Shown one piece after another: positions 53,034 through 63,745 of a stretch of DNA of 64,000 nt. The stretch comes from Dipteris shenzhenensis (Eukaryota > Polypodiophyta > Polypodiopsida > Gleicheniales): the NCBI GenBank assembly GCA_047967505.1, contig CM106539.1. One strand, written 5' to 3'. How positions within the stretch are numbered: position 1 is the stretch's first letter; each line of letters starts with the position of its first letter. The notes beneath the pieces were generated by a model that saw only the letters and a list, made by a program, of their open reading frames with translations, ran no database searches and was not told the origin of the DNA. The translations under genes were made by a program, and so were the position numbers.

Positions 53034-54760
53034 TCACGGCAATGGCTTTTCCGGTGGTGTAACAATAGGTTGGTGACTTATACCTTCATCATTTGATATT
53101 TCCTCCTCCTTTATAGCTCTTGGAATAGGTCCATAGTGAATTACCTCTTCCCTTGATGATAAAATGGAAAAGCTCTTCTTTGCCTCCACTGCATGTGGCT
53201 GCTTCCTGAACACCACATCGTGGCTTGCTATGATCTTCTTTGCCTCTTGGTCATACAACTTATAGGCTTTCTTCTCATCACAATAGCCTAAGAAGATACA
53301 TTTGGTGCTTTTTGGTTGTAGCTTGTTTCTCTCTTTGTCTGGTACATGCGCATAGCATTCACACACAAACATTCTGAAGTGGGAGACAGATGGCTTCTTA
53401 TCGCTGTAAGCCTCATGTGGTGTTTTACCTTTGAGTGCCTTTGTAAAGCTGCGATTAAGGATGTAAACCACAGTATTGATAGCCTTAGCCCAAAAGTGCT
53501 TTGGCAGTACAAGACCTTTCAACATACACCTCCCCATCTCCACCGTGGTTCGCATTTGGCATTCAACAACCAAATTTTGCTGAGGCATATGTGGTGTTGT
53601 CATTTGTTGCTTGATCCCTTTGCTCTTGCAAAAATCTCCAAACTTTGTAGAAACAAACTCACCACCACCATCCGATCTGATTTTCTTCACTTTTCTCCCT
53701 GTTTCATTTTCAACAAGCTGTAGCCATTCTTTAAATTTACCAAAAGCTTGAGCCTTTTTATGAAGAAAGTACACCCACATCTTCCTACTATAGTCATCGA
53801 CAATCAATAAAAAATAGGAAGATCCCCCCAAGGCTTGTGTAGGCATCTTACCGCACGAGTCAACATGCACCAACTCTAGAGGAGTGTTTGCTCTTTTCTT
53901 GCTTTCTTGTGGGAATGCCTTTCTCTGTTGCTTGCCCATCATGCAAGCTTCACACAGTTCTTTGATTTCTGTGACTGCATAAGTAAGCAACCATACCTTG
54001 CTTCTACATCTCCTTCAAACTGCAAATCCGATGTGGCCGAATCTTTCATGCCAAAGTCTGCTTGTGCCCACTTCAACGGTGGCTGTAAGAGCACTTAGAT
54101 CATACAGGTTGTTCCTCCTTACTCCTATGCCAACAAGATTGCCTGCACTATCCAAAATTTTTGCTCCTATCTTGTTGAACCTCACCTCATGGTCAAATGG
54201 AAGCAATTGATAGCAAATTTCTCTTGATTTGTGGAACATACAGCACATTAGATAGTTTCTTAACATCTCCATTTACAGAAACAAATGAAACCATACCTAT
54301 ACCCTCAACAGGGCATTTTGGGTTATTACCAACCGTCATAGTGATGGGTTCCTGTAGAGGCTACATGGAACAATATAGACCCTTCTTGCAGGTCATGTGA
54401 TAGGAGGCACCACTATCCAACACCCATGAATCAGTGGTTGAAGCTTCTTGGACTAAGGAACACTCTTCCTCAATGGCTATCTAAATAGATCTAACTCTGC
54501 TTCCGCTGTGTTAGTTGTCTCTTTCCCCTTATTAGTCTTCTTCAGGATACCATTCTTTTCATCTGCTTTCTTGACCCGGCAATCTACAATCATATGATCC
54601 AACTTCAAGATAGCTCCGACACTTCCAATTGCTTGGCTAGAAAATTTGGGACTTAACACTTTTGCTGAAGTGATAACAAGGTGGCAACTCTTTGGCTTCT
54701 CCATCATAAACCAAGCATGATCGATAAACTTCTGGTGAACAGGCACGACCATTGCAAATT
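53034..54760 (-). pseudogene. Ty1/copia fragment E: knuckle, protease, GAG_pre-integrase, integrase
   Basis: Minus strand: decayed knuckle LDHMIVDCRVKKADEK (54752-54477), protease SWVLDSGASYHMTCKKGLYC (about 54430-54370), GIGVRRNNLYDL and SRLWHERFGHIG (54272-54015), then a 318-codon open frame 53990-53034: ELCEACMMGKQ, LVHVDSCGKMPTQALGGS (first D), YFLLIVDDYSRKMWVYFL, IRSDGGGEFVSTKFGDFC (second D), VVECQMRTTVEMGRCML (E), HFWAKAINTVVYILNR and KCIFLGYCDEKKAYKLYD. This is canonical copia order; the integrase frame is the longest intact one of its class here. RT and RNase H are missing: the sequence meets chromovirus C near 53000. Confidence 0.9.
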
Positions 54761-55345
54761 CCTAAAATTGTAAAACATATTACATAAGACACCCTCTTTA
54801 ACAAAAGAATAAAAACAATAAAATTCCATCAGTAAAAACTCAAATTTAGATTTATAAATTAAGATAAAGCTACAAAGACATTGCATAGTGTAATCGCTTT
54901 TATTCCTATAGGAGTTCTCTAAAATATTTCTAACACCAACCATGGTAAGAATTGGGACGAGTTTATTTCATGGATGGTTTCCATCAACAAGGAAACAAGA
55001 TTGGATTGTAATCTGCCTAAAACATTTGAACCACCACAGACATTGCCTAGTGGAATGACGCCTACCCTGTGGTTGTGGGAACCCGAAAGTACCGAGAAAG
55101 TCTTTATCCCAAGGGTTGGGATTCCTTGTTGATAAAAAGAGAATCAACAAGGAGCTCTATATCCCAAGAGTTGGGATGAGTTTTTCTTGGCTCTTTCCTA
55201 CTGCTTTCGTAGGAAGAGCTGGGTATTCTATGTTGCAGGGTTCCGAGGCTTTTTGTCACCTACAGATATATTGGAATTGTCGTTGTAGTACATGTGTAGC
55301 TTAGGACCTTGCGTCGTGTTCCGGTGAGAGACGTAGGCTTAAGTG
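54761..55345 (+). other. non-coding, with a 64-bp compound hairpin
   Basis: CCTTGTTGAT and ATCAACAAGG face each other around AAAAAGAGA (about 55121-55149), flanked on both sides by the small palindromes ATCCCAAGGGTTGGGAT and ATCCCAAGAGTTGGGAT. A related TCAACAAGGAAACAAG phrase is at 54985. No gene seen. Confidence 0.6.
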
Positions 55346-56306
55346 TGGTAAGCAAACAAAGTGCAAGCATGTGTAAAAGGCACGTAAACCATCGTTGTTG
55401 GGGTAATGAAGGCTTTCGCCTTCATTGGGGGTTGTAGGGTTTAGGAGGAGTTTAAGGGTTCAGAAGGAGGTTCCAGGGTTTAGAAAGAGTTCAAGGGTTC
55501 AGAAGGAGGATCCAGGGTTTAGAAAGAGTTCAGGGTTAGAAAGAGTTCCAGGGTTTAGAAGGAGGTACCAAGGTTTAGAAGGAGTCCAGGGTTAGAAGGA
55601 GGATCCAAGGTTCAGAGTAGAGTACATGGTGGAGAACTCGTCTCCCTCGTAGATCATGGAGTTTAAGGTTTTAGAAAAGCATAGGAGTGGGAGAGGAAGA
55701 AGGTGTAAGAGCATGGGTGAAGGAAGAGAGAGAGGAGGAAGGAGGAGGAGGGAAGAGGAGGAGGGAGAGGGAGGAGAGAGGAGGAGGAGGAGGAGGGAGG
55801 AGGAGGAGGAGGAGGAGGAGGGAGGAGGAGGAGAAGGAGGAAGGAGAAGGAGGGAGGAGGAGAGGGAGAGGTTGGGTTGCAGGGTTGGAGGAGAGGGGAG
55901 AAGGGTTGCAAGGTTAGGACATGCTTTTGGACGTGCAGTGCAAGGAAGCATGGACACTTGAGACAAATGCTTGGAATACCAATGTAGACTCAACACAATG
56001 CCCCAAGAGTGTGGGCTTCATTCCATTATGGGGTATTTATACAAGTTGGAGAGCTTCTCTCTCACAAAGTCGTATCACAAAGTTGTAACACAAAGTTGTA
56101 TCACAAAGTTGTAACACAAAGTTGTAACACCTTCTCTCTCTACATGTAGAAGTTGTAACACAAAGTTGTTACACAAAGTTGTAACACAAAGTTGTAACAC
56201 AAAGTTGTGTCAAGAAGTTGTAACACAAAGTTGTAACACAAAGTTGTATCACAAAGTTGTATCACCTTCTCTTTCTTCATAAGTTCATGTTGGCACAGAG
56301 TCAACA
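55346..56306 (-). repeat. solo-LTR-like repeat, family member 2
   Basis: Same block order as 18452-19586: TGGTAAGCAAACAAAGTGCA, GTTTAGGAGGAGTTTAAGGG, CTCGTCTCCCTCGTAGATC, GGA tract, CATGCTTTTGGACGTG, GGGGTATTTATACAAGTTGG, CTTCTCTCTC, tandem array, and end CATGTTGGCACAGAGTCAACA. No adjacent PBS, purine tract or target duplication. The purine-tract frames are artefacts. Confidence 0.6.
56064..56275 (+). repeat. 12-bp minisatellite (ACACAAAGTTGT)
   Basis: About fifteen units of (AT/A)CACAAAGTTGTA, interrupted once by CCTTCTCTCTCTACATGTAGAAGTTG, the phrase that seeds the array of the other family member. The units lack the length and spacers of a CRISPR. Confidence 0.9.
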
Positions 56307-57254
56307 TACTCCCGGATCCATTTTATTACCCGTCCTCGGGTTATGGCTTATTTTGATTTCAGAGTTGGGATGCCATGTGCGTAATTCAGTGGCTATTTAG
56401 CTTGTAGTATGCGAGTCGTTCCTGCTGTAATTCTTTTGCACCACACAATTTGTAGTCAATAGTCAAGAAACTTATCTCCTCTTAAGGAGGGGTAGATGAC
56501 TATGAATGTCAGAGGGGATCTCGTTGCTGAGGTTGCGGACGCTGCCATCGAATCTTCTTGGGAAGAGGTTTAGCGGGGGTCTCGTTGTGGAGGATTGGTA
56601 TAAAAGGATGTTGGTCAAGAAGCTTATCTCCACTTAAGAAGGGGTAGATGACTATGAATGTCAGAGGGGATCTCGTTGCTGAGGTTGCGGATGCTGTCAT
56701 GGAATCTTCTTGGGAAGAGGTTTGGCAGGGGTCTCGTTGTTGAGGCTGTCATTTCTTGCTATCTTGCATACATGTTGGATGCGATTGCAGCCGTAGCATT
56801 GAGCTTGTAGATAATTAGTATGCAAGTTTGATATTTTTGCATATAGGAGACGGCTGTGATGTTTGGCGGGGGTCTCGTTGTAGAGGCTGCAGACTCTGTT
56901 GCCAATTCATCTTGAGTTTTGGCATAGCTTTGTGTACTGCGTGTGAATTCATTGCATGCTTTGAGAGTATGGAATGAAAGTGTGTGATACTATTTTTTAT
57001 GCAATCTATTATGTGCCTATGAAAAATCATGTGAGTGCATGTGATGTGTCTAACTATATGCTTATTTGTGGGATTTGATAGGGAAACTAAGACTCAAACA
57101 TCCCTAATGTGCAAAAAACATGCGTATGCAGTGAGTGTGCATGTAACAATCTAGTGCAAACTATATGTGCAAAAACGTGCATATGCGACTGAGTGCTTGT
57201 GATACAATCTAATCCTAACTAAGGAAGACTTGGTTTCCCAAATCTTTGTTTTTG
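56307..57254 (+). other. region 3' of gypsy B, unrecognised
   Basis: It holds the 152-bp tandem duplication and AT-rich DNA after 56750. It may include the gypsy B 3' untranslated region or LTR, but no pair to it exists in the window. Confidence 0.35.
56464..56767 (+). repeat. 152-bp tandem duplication plus a partial third copy
   Basis: CAAGAA(A/G)CTTATCTCC and GATCTCGTTGCTGAGGTTGC recur at 56464 and 56616. A shorter piece, GGCGGGGGTCTCGTTGTAGA, appears again near 56863. Confidence 0.9.
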
Positions 57255-57672
57255 TCAGGGATGGCTCGCGTGTTGTCGTAGTAGCGCTTCAGTCGGCTCG
57301 ATATTGCATATGATTTTGTTTGTGGATTCTGCTAGTCCATTCCCTTGGGGGTAGTAGGGTGTGCTTTTTCTATGGATGACCATGAAGCCAGACAAGAGTT
57401 CTTGGATTACCTCATTGACAAAATGTGTGCCTCTATCCGACACAATTTCAAGGGGGCATCCGAATCGGGTGATCACATGTTCGTACATGAATCTTGCTGT
57501 GCTTTTGGCATCTGCCTTTTTGACTGCTTTAGCTTCAGCCCATTTTGTAAAGTAATCAGTGGCCACAATGATGTAGCGTGCCTGTGTTCCTTTTGCTGCT
57601 GGATGTATGGGACCCACATAATAAATCCCCCATTTTTCAAATGGCTATTGTGCAACAACTATTGTTAGGGGA
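57255..57672 (-). pseudogene. gypsy B integrase core, first Asp lost, C-terminus deleted
   Basis: Reads FEKWGIYYVGPIHPAA (canonical WGxDxxGP, so D is Y), YIIVATDYFTKWAEAKAV, EIVSDRGTHFVNEVIQELL (second D), YYPQGNGLAESTNKIICNI (E), then EPTEALLRQHASHP and a stop. The downstream INT C-terminal blocks (AYRTT, GPF) are absent, so the 3' part is deleted. The D-to-Y change alone would kill strand transfer. Confidence 0.85.
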
Positions 57673-60378
57673 TTGAAGTCTTTGTGTTGTGGTTTAATAG
57701 TTCGTTGGCAAACATCACAGCCTTTTACATATTCATAGGCATCTGCCCATAGTGTTGGCCACCAGTAGCCTGCGAGGAGAACTTTTCTTGTTGTGGCTTC
57801 CCCTTGGAAGTGTCCTCCTGCAATGCCTTCATGGACTTCACTCAGGATTGGCAGGATCTCATGAGGCATTACACATCTTCTTAATATCTGGTCCTTGCCC
57901 ATCTTGTATAGTTGTCCTGCAATGAGTTGATATGGTGCAGCCTTTAGAATCAATTTTCTGGCATCTACTGCTTTCATGTCAGGGGGTGGTCTTCCTGCCA
58001 TCAAGTACCCAATGATATCTCCACACCATTCTGGAACAGCATCTATTTGAAATAGTGTGGCATCTGGTAAGTCATCTTCTATTCCAATGGCTTCCTCTCC
58101 TGTCTTGACTCGAGACATGTGATCGGAAATGTAGTGTTGGGCACCTTTGCGGACCACAATTTTGAAGTTGAATTCTTGCAGCAAGAGGAGCCATCTGGTT
58201 ATTCTTCCTGTGGTACACGGACGGTTCACAAGATAAAGCAATGCTTGATGATCGGTGTAGAAGACAAAATCATTTGCGAGTAGATAGTGCCGAAATTTCT
58301 TTACACTGTACACCATTGCTAGGGCTTCTCTTTCTGTGGTTGTATAGTTGATCTCTGCATCATTGAGTTGTCGACTGGCGAAGTAGACGGGGTAGTCTTT
58401 CTTATGTTCACCAGGTTGACAAAGCACACTCCCAATTGCATACTTGGATCCATCAGTATGAACATGAAAATCGATATCCCAATTGGGAGATATAAGGATG
58501 GGTGCTGTGATTAGGCGCCACTTTAAAAGCTCAAAGGCTTGGTCGCACTCTTCGGTCCATAAGAACTCCACTAATAATTTGTAAAGTGGTCGAGCTATCA
58601 TGGCATACCGCAATATAAATCTTCTATAATAGCCGGCATGTCCCATAAAGACCTGTACACCTTTGGAATTTGTAGGAGGAGGCAATTCCATGATGATTTT
58701 GATTTTGTCCATGTCAGTTGCAATCCCATGTTGAGAGACGATGTGTCCCAAAACAACTCCGTGGGTGACCATGAACTGGCATTTTGTTGGATTTAGGGAG
58801 ATGCCATACTCCCTGCATTTGATTAGTACTTCTTCCAGACATTTGAAGTGGTCCTGTTTGGTTAAATGGATGCACAAATCATCCAAGAACACCTGTAAAA
58901 ACTTATTCAAGAATGACTTGAAAGCTGTGAACATGACTCGCTGGAATGTGGCTGGGGCATTACAAAGGCCGAATGGCATGACTCTATATGCAAAAATACC
59001 CCATTCTGTAGCAAATGCTGTTTTTGATTGGTCTTGAGGAGCAATTTGTACTTGGTTATAGCCACTGAAGCCATCCAAGAAGCTATATTTCAGATCCTGC
59101 CACCTTTTCCAACACTGTTTCTGTTAAGGGTAGGGGGTAGTGATCCCTAATTGTGGCGGCATTCACATTTTTCAAGTTTACGCATATTCTGAGCTTCTTG
59201 TTGCATTTAGGCACAATGACAATGGGTGAAACCCAATCAGTGTGCTCTATCTCGTAGATGAATCCGACATCTAGGAGTTTTTCCAGCTCGTCATAAACCA
59301 TGGTGCCATATTTAGGATTTGTGCGATAAGGTCCACATACCTTAGGGAGAGCACCTTCCCTTATAGGGATCGTGTGAACTGCCACTTCTGGTGAAATTCC
59401 TTTCATCTCTTTGTATGACCATGCTAGGCAGTCACGGTATTCCATTAGGAGGTCTTTGAGTTTGCTTTCATCTTCTTGACGGAGCTGTTTCCCAATGAAA
59501 ACCAACTTTTCTTCCTCCCCTTCAAGGGCGAGGTTTATTGTGCGTGTTTTTGCCGGTCCCTCATAGATTGGAGTTTCTCCAATGCTATCGGTTTCTTGAA
59601 CTTCAGATTCTCTGATTGGTCTTGGCATTGCTATTGGTGCACTGCCACTTGTATAATTCTTAAAGTGTTCCGGCACTGCTCGAAGATCGGCCTCTGATGG
59701 GGTTGAACTAGCCTGAGATGTGTCATGAGTACTGGGTGGCATAGTCCTTTCTTTTTCTGAAGTCTCTTGATCGAGCTTCATCCGCACATGTGGCTTATAT
59801 TTCCGAAACTTCTTACGTTGGGAACTGTGGGGTAACTTTTCCACTGGTAAGGTGTTTCCAAGTAAGGGTTCATGTGCTGCACATACTCCTTCCAGTCCCT
59901 CAGGGGACCATTCAAGAGGTGGTGGTTTTGACTTTGAGGGGACTGCCTTTGCAAGATACAATTCCACAATCTGTGTTTGGACTCGTTCGAATTCATTGAA
60001 GTGCTTGGCCTTGGCTCTTCTGCGATTTCCTCCGGCAGCTTTCTTGCGGGATCTTCTGCTGTTATGCAACTGTGGAGGTTCAACTTTTGGGAGCTCAACT
60101 GCCATTAGGGCATGTAGAATGGCTAGGTCATTATCAAAGATTTGATCTTCAATTTCAGCATTCGCAGCCTCTGTTTCAAGGTCCCAAGGAAAATCTGAGT
60201 CATCATTGGTATGGGTACCTTCTTCAGGTTCATTATCCCATTCGAGGTCTGCCATAAAGAATGGCATCTCTAGATCGATTTGTTCTTCATGTGTCGGTGG
60301 AGGATCGACCTGTAGTGCATTAACATCTATTTGTGAGAAGATGGGGTCTAATGAATGGCAGTTGTCGATGGTTGCCAA
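57645..60378 (-). pseudogene. gypsy B RT, RNase H and HHCC finger
   Basis: The upstream frame (60378-59083, 431 codons) has an acidic, low-homology N-terminal half, then KGISPEVAVHTIPIREG, HTDWVSPIVIVPK, LRICVNLKNVNAATIRDHY. After a one-base break at about 59080 the second frame (59078-57645, 477 codons) gives MDGFSGYNQVQIAPQDQSKT, YRVMPFGLCNAPATF, VFLDDLCIH (catalytic), LGHIVSQHGI, GHAGYYRRFI; RNase H with intact FHVHTDGSKYAIGSVL (D), TTTEREALAMVYS (E) and VFYTDHQALLYLVN (D); and the HHCC finger HEGIAGGHFQGEATTRKVLL with CDVCQRT. The enzyme copies element RNA into DNA. Only the single break and the stop at 59083 disable it. Confidence 0.92.
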
Positions 60379-60577
60379 TGTTTGTATCCAGTTATTGACA
60401 TTGCTTTGTGAGTCACCTGCTATGGCATGCTATTGCAAGGGATCTGATTTGCTCGAGATTGTCGTGGAAGATGTGTCATCCAATGCTCTAGGAACAATTG
60501 GTTTAATAACTCCTGTCCCCACATTCACCTTGACTGCAGTGTCTCGATTCTAGATTGTTAATCTATCCGTTCCCCAG

Positions 60578-61030
60578 TCATGGAGGACTGATGCTTCCCG
60601 TAACCAAGGACGTCCCAGTAAGATTTGATAGGATTTTTTGGGGAGATCCAAGATTGTGAATTGAAGGGAAAAGCGGACTCCTGCGATCTTTGTGGACATT
60701 CACTATTCCCAAGGGTTTAGCCCGTGAATCATCGGCAAGGCATATGTTGAAATTAGCCTTTTGCATTGGTGGGAGACCCCATTCTTCGTAAAGCTCCTTT
60801 GATAGGACATTGACACCTGCTCCACCATCCACTATGGCTTGGATTTCATTATATGCCTTGTGGATCAAAGGCACAGTGATGTTGCATATGTCATCTCTCT
60901 CACCCATCCGCACAGGGATATCTTCAATGTCATTCATAGGTGGAGGGGGATTTGCGAGTTCAATCCATCCTTTGAAACTTTCCCAGAGATTGGGACAATT
61001 CCGTAAGAGGATTCCGATGGGAATTGACAC
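60578..61030 (-). pseudogene. gypsy B aspartic protease
   Basis: Frame includes NEIQAIVDGGAGVNVLSKEL, the retropepsin site (D-G/S-G-A), after a hydrophobic ITVPLIHK strand, followed by NFNICLADDSRAKPLGIV. It cleaves gag-pol. A frame change occurs near 60690, after which a flap/second-half motif VVMEVP-like text is blurred (RSPLFPSIHNLGSPQKI in this frame, FSLQFTILDLPKKSYQILLG in the other). The linker to RT (60577-60379) is open in another frame. Confidence 0.8.
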
Positions 61031-61038
61031 AGGGCAAC

Positions 61039-62070
61039 TCAGGATGCTAGAGAGTGCAGCTCCTTCAAGTTGACGTGGCAGTACATTCTATTGTGGAGTC
61101 TGTTGTTGGAACAAAGGTTTTGGACCCATTGCTGAAGTGCCTGAAAACGAGCCTTCTCCACCTCTGCATTCGGGAATGGAGCTTCTTTTATTCGAGGCTC
61201 GAGAGTTGATGTGGATGAGCTCGGCTGCTCATTGCTTGGCGGAGGTGGAGGCACTTGTGCTTTCTTTTTCAGAAGTCGCTTCGGTTGGATTGGAATGATA
61301 GGGTCCTTCGTGGCCGCTTTCTGTAGGCGTGTAATTACATTGATAGGTTGTGACCTTAGACTTTCCGGACCCAGACTTTGATGGTCCACCCCAATGATGC
61401 CGATGGGGATGTCAGGCTTAACCTCTGTTTGTTCTGGGACCTTATTTTTCATGGGACAATCCATACAGGCATGTCCTATGCCACAATCTCTGCAGAGCGG
61501 TTGGAAAGTGGCTGGGCTACCACGATGAGGGCATTCTGCGATCCTATGATTTTCTCCACAACCGTAACACTTGATTGGTGCTCGAAATGTGTTGGGTCGC
61601 ACTTGATTTGCATAGACTGGTATTAGACCCTCTGCACCTTCTACATAGTACACTGGGTACTCTGCTTCATACTCAAATAGTGAATCTACTTCTTCGGCTT
61701 GTAATTGATGTATGGGAACTGCCTGAGGAGCTGGATTTGGTGCTCTTGGATACGGTCGTGGATTCGGATTCCTAAGTAGTTGTGGGACTTGTGTCCGAAC
61801 GGGAATAGGATTTAGTCTCGGAGCTGGGGGCGCTTGTGCAAGTGCCGGTTGCCTGTATACTGGCATGGGTGCCGCTTGGTATTGTGGTGGTCGAGGCGGA
61901 TTGTTGCGCATGTTGAAGATGCAACTGGTCTCATCATGGCCGCCGATGACACAGATATGGCACCACAACTGTGGCGGTGGATTTGCTTGTGCAGTGAGCC
62001 TTGCTCTTAGGACTGGGCATTCATTTGCTGTATGATTTGCCAAGCAGTGTGGGCACCAGACGTTCTCGCC
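61039..62070 (-). pseudogene. gypsy B nucleocapsid region with four zinc knuckles
   Basis: Knuckles in order: CPHCLANHTANEC (about 62057-62019), CHICVIGGHDETSC (about 61957), CYGCGENHRIAEC (about 61568) and CRDCGIGHACMDC (about 61490). Three are C-x2-C-x3-H-x4-C and one is C-x2-C-x4-H-x4-C. A 130-residue proline-rich linker separates the second and third. Most plant gypsy gags have one or two knuckles. The frame (334 codons, down to 61039) is intact; the join to capsid upstream requires a frame change near 62030. Confidence 0.8.
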
Positions 62071-63001
62071 GTGGATATGTTTGAGTTGGCGGCTGAGACA
62101 AGTGAAGTTTTTGATCCATGGCCTGCATCATATCTTCTTTCAGCTTCAAGGTCATGGCCTCGAGGCGATCTTGATTGGATGTTTCGGCAGTGTCCTTTGA
62201 TTTACCTTTTTTCGAGCGCTTATCTCGTGTATTTGAGCTGGCATCATCACTGCTAGTGTCTGAATCTGTCCTGCCATCTTCTATGTCAATGGCTGCCGCA
62301 TGAGCAGCACTGAATGTTTCATAGCTACTTATCTTTTTTATATCCTTGCAGATTTTCTTTCTTAGACCTGCTATGAACCATGCCGTGAGGTACTTTGCAT
62401 CTGGGCGTGGGTCACATTTGGCGATCAATCTCTTCATCTTTCCCAGGTATGTGCGTACATCTTCCCTCCGGCCTTGTTCGATCTTGCTGAGTTAGAGAGC
62501 CGAATCATCTTGTAGCCTCTCTGTCTGAAAGTGACGTTTGAATTCGGTTTGAAGTAGGTCCCATGTAGCACGTTCTTCCACAAGAAGGTCGAGGTACCAT
62601 TCTGACGCCTCATCAGTTAAGGCCATTGGAAACCAAGCCACCTTAGTTTCATGGGATTGATCACCACCTGCTCGACATGCGGCATCAAAATGTTGGAGGA
62701 AGTGAGCAGGGTCTCCCCTACCATTATATTTGGGAAGTTCCAGTTTTCCTAGGGGGCGTCGGCCGTGATTGTTGTGATTTCGTCGATTGAAGAAGTTGTC
62801 AGCCTTGGCATCGAGCTCGATGTCCCCATCATGCTCAGGACGACGTCCAGCCATGTTGGGGCGTGGAGGAGTTAAAGGAAGTTGTTGAACCTCAGGGGGG
62901 GATTCGGGGTAGAGGATTGGCGGGGGCGGTTGTTGCAGTGGAGTTAGTTGCGGATTGGGCGAGCGTTGGAGGCGAAGTCGTTGGCCGGAACGTAACTGCA
63001 T
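62021..63001 (-). pseudogene. gypsy B gag capsid
   Basis: Starts MQLRSGQRLRLQRSPNPQLT, a proline-rich leader, then LPKYNGRGDPAHFLQHFDAA, ETKVAWFPMALTDEASEWY, and TWDLLQTEFKRHFQTERLQD, the Retrotrans_gag (capsid) pattern. A single TAG at 62489-62491 interrupts it, and the same frame continues LSKIEQGRREDVRTYLGKMK, KYLTAWFIAGLRKKI and an acidic/Ser-rich end (to 62021). The Met at 63001 is the first after an A/T-poor leader and fits the family start. Forms the element's particle shell. Confidence 0.88.
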
Positions 63002-63440
63002 GCAGATGGTGCGTGATTTGCCAAGGGTATCGCTACCCCAAGGGTGTTTGTGGAGGTGGTGTTGTTAGGAGAGTTAGAGTGATGTTAGTTTGTGTAGGGA
63101 CCATCGTGTTAATAATGTGCCTAAGATTGTCCTACGTGTGTAAGGAAATGTGCCGGTGCAGACGGATCGTTAATCGGAGGTCGCGGCGTGAAAATACGAG
63201 TGAATTAATGCAAAATGAGGCCCATACGGGGGCGCGAATGAACGTGTGCTAGGGATGCCGAAATGGTGTGAAATGGGCTGGAAAAATACCTCGTAACGTG
63301 GTGTTTCCGTGTGTGAAATCTGGCTTCAAATGGGGTTCAATTTGGGTCCCAAACGGATGAGTTTCGAGGGGTTAAAGGAGGGGTAAATTTGGCGTTTTGG
63401 GGGGTCCTAATGGTGGTGTGAATGGACTTTAAGTCCAACC
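63002..63440 (-). other. gypsy B 5' leader
   Basis: GT-rich on the plus strand with no coding sequence. I could not identify a convincing PBS in it (TGGCAAATCACGCACC near 63010 begins with TGG but matches no tRNA end I know). The element's LTR boundary is therefore unresolved. Confidence 0.4.
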
Positions 63441-63745
63441 GAGGGGGTGAAACCAAGTGAGTCTAGTTAGACTAACTAATTGAGGTCCTCCCAGTTACTG
63501 TAACTGGGAGGTTAACTAACTGTAGTTAGGTACTAACTGAAGAGTTAGTCTAACCTAACTGAGGGTTAACTAAACTAACCTAACCTCAGTTACTACTAAC
63601 CAAACCTATGTAGCTAATCTAACTGAGGTTAAATAACTAACCTAGGGTTAACTAACCTAACCTAACCTAACCTAACCTAACTTAGGTTAGCCAACTAACC
63701 TAACTGCAGTTAGTCACTAACCTAAGGTTAGTTTAGGTTAGGGTT
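63441..63745 (+). repeat. CCTAA/AACTAACC pentamer-rich array with a 25-bp palindrome
   Basis: About 300 bp of CTAAC, CTAACCTAA and GGTTAACTAA phrases, with five perfect CCTAA units at about 63653-63680. CCTCCCAGTTAC and its exact reverse complement lie at 63487-63511 around a single T. It ends in a run of about 17 T. Confidence 0.85.

Larger units (their letters stand above)
57255..63001 (-). mobile_element. Ty3/gypsy element B, near-complete gag-pol
   Basis: A 5.7-kb minus-strand coding span in canonical order gag, zinc knuckles, protease, RT, RNase H, HHCC finger, integrase core, with only about six breaks. The integrase is cut off shortly after the catalytic Glu. No LTR pair is visible; the leader continues to the right window edge, so the 5' LTR is probably outside. 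No chromodomain; the RT/RNase H text is closer to non-chromovirus (Athila/Tat-side) plant gypsy in my reading, but no extra RNase H is present. Confidence 0.9.

Noticed and set aside
53346-53723. 125-codon plus-strand frame
   Set aside because: Shadow of the copia integrase frame on the other strand.
56064-56275. Regular short repeats that might suggest a CRISPR array
   Set aside because: Units are 12 bp and contiguous without unique spacers, in a eukaryotic repeat; a minisatellite.
62863-63252. 129-codon Val/Arg/Gly-rich plus-strand frame
   Set aside because: Antisense to the gag start and leader of gypsy B; no recognised domain.
63653-63690. TTAGG repeats as an arthropod-type telomere (contamination)
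   Set aside because: Only five perfect units inside a degenerate array that lies next to a plant gypsy element; no sign of foreign DNA.
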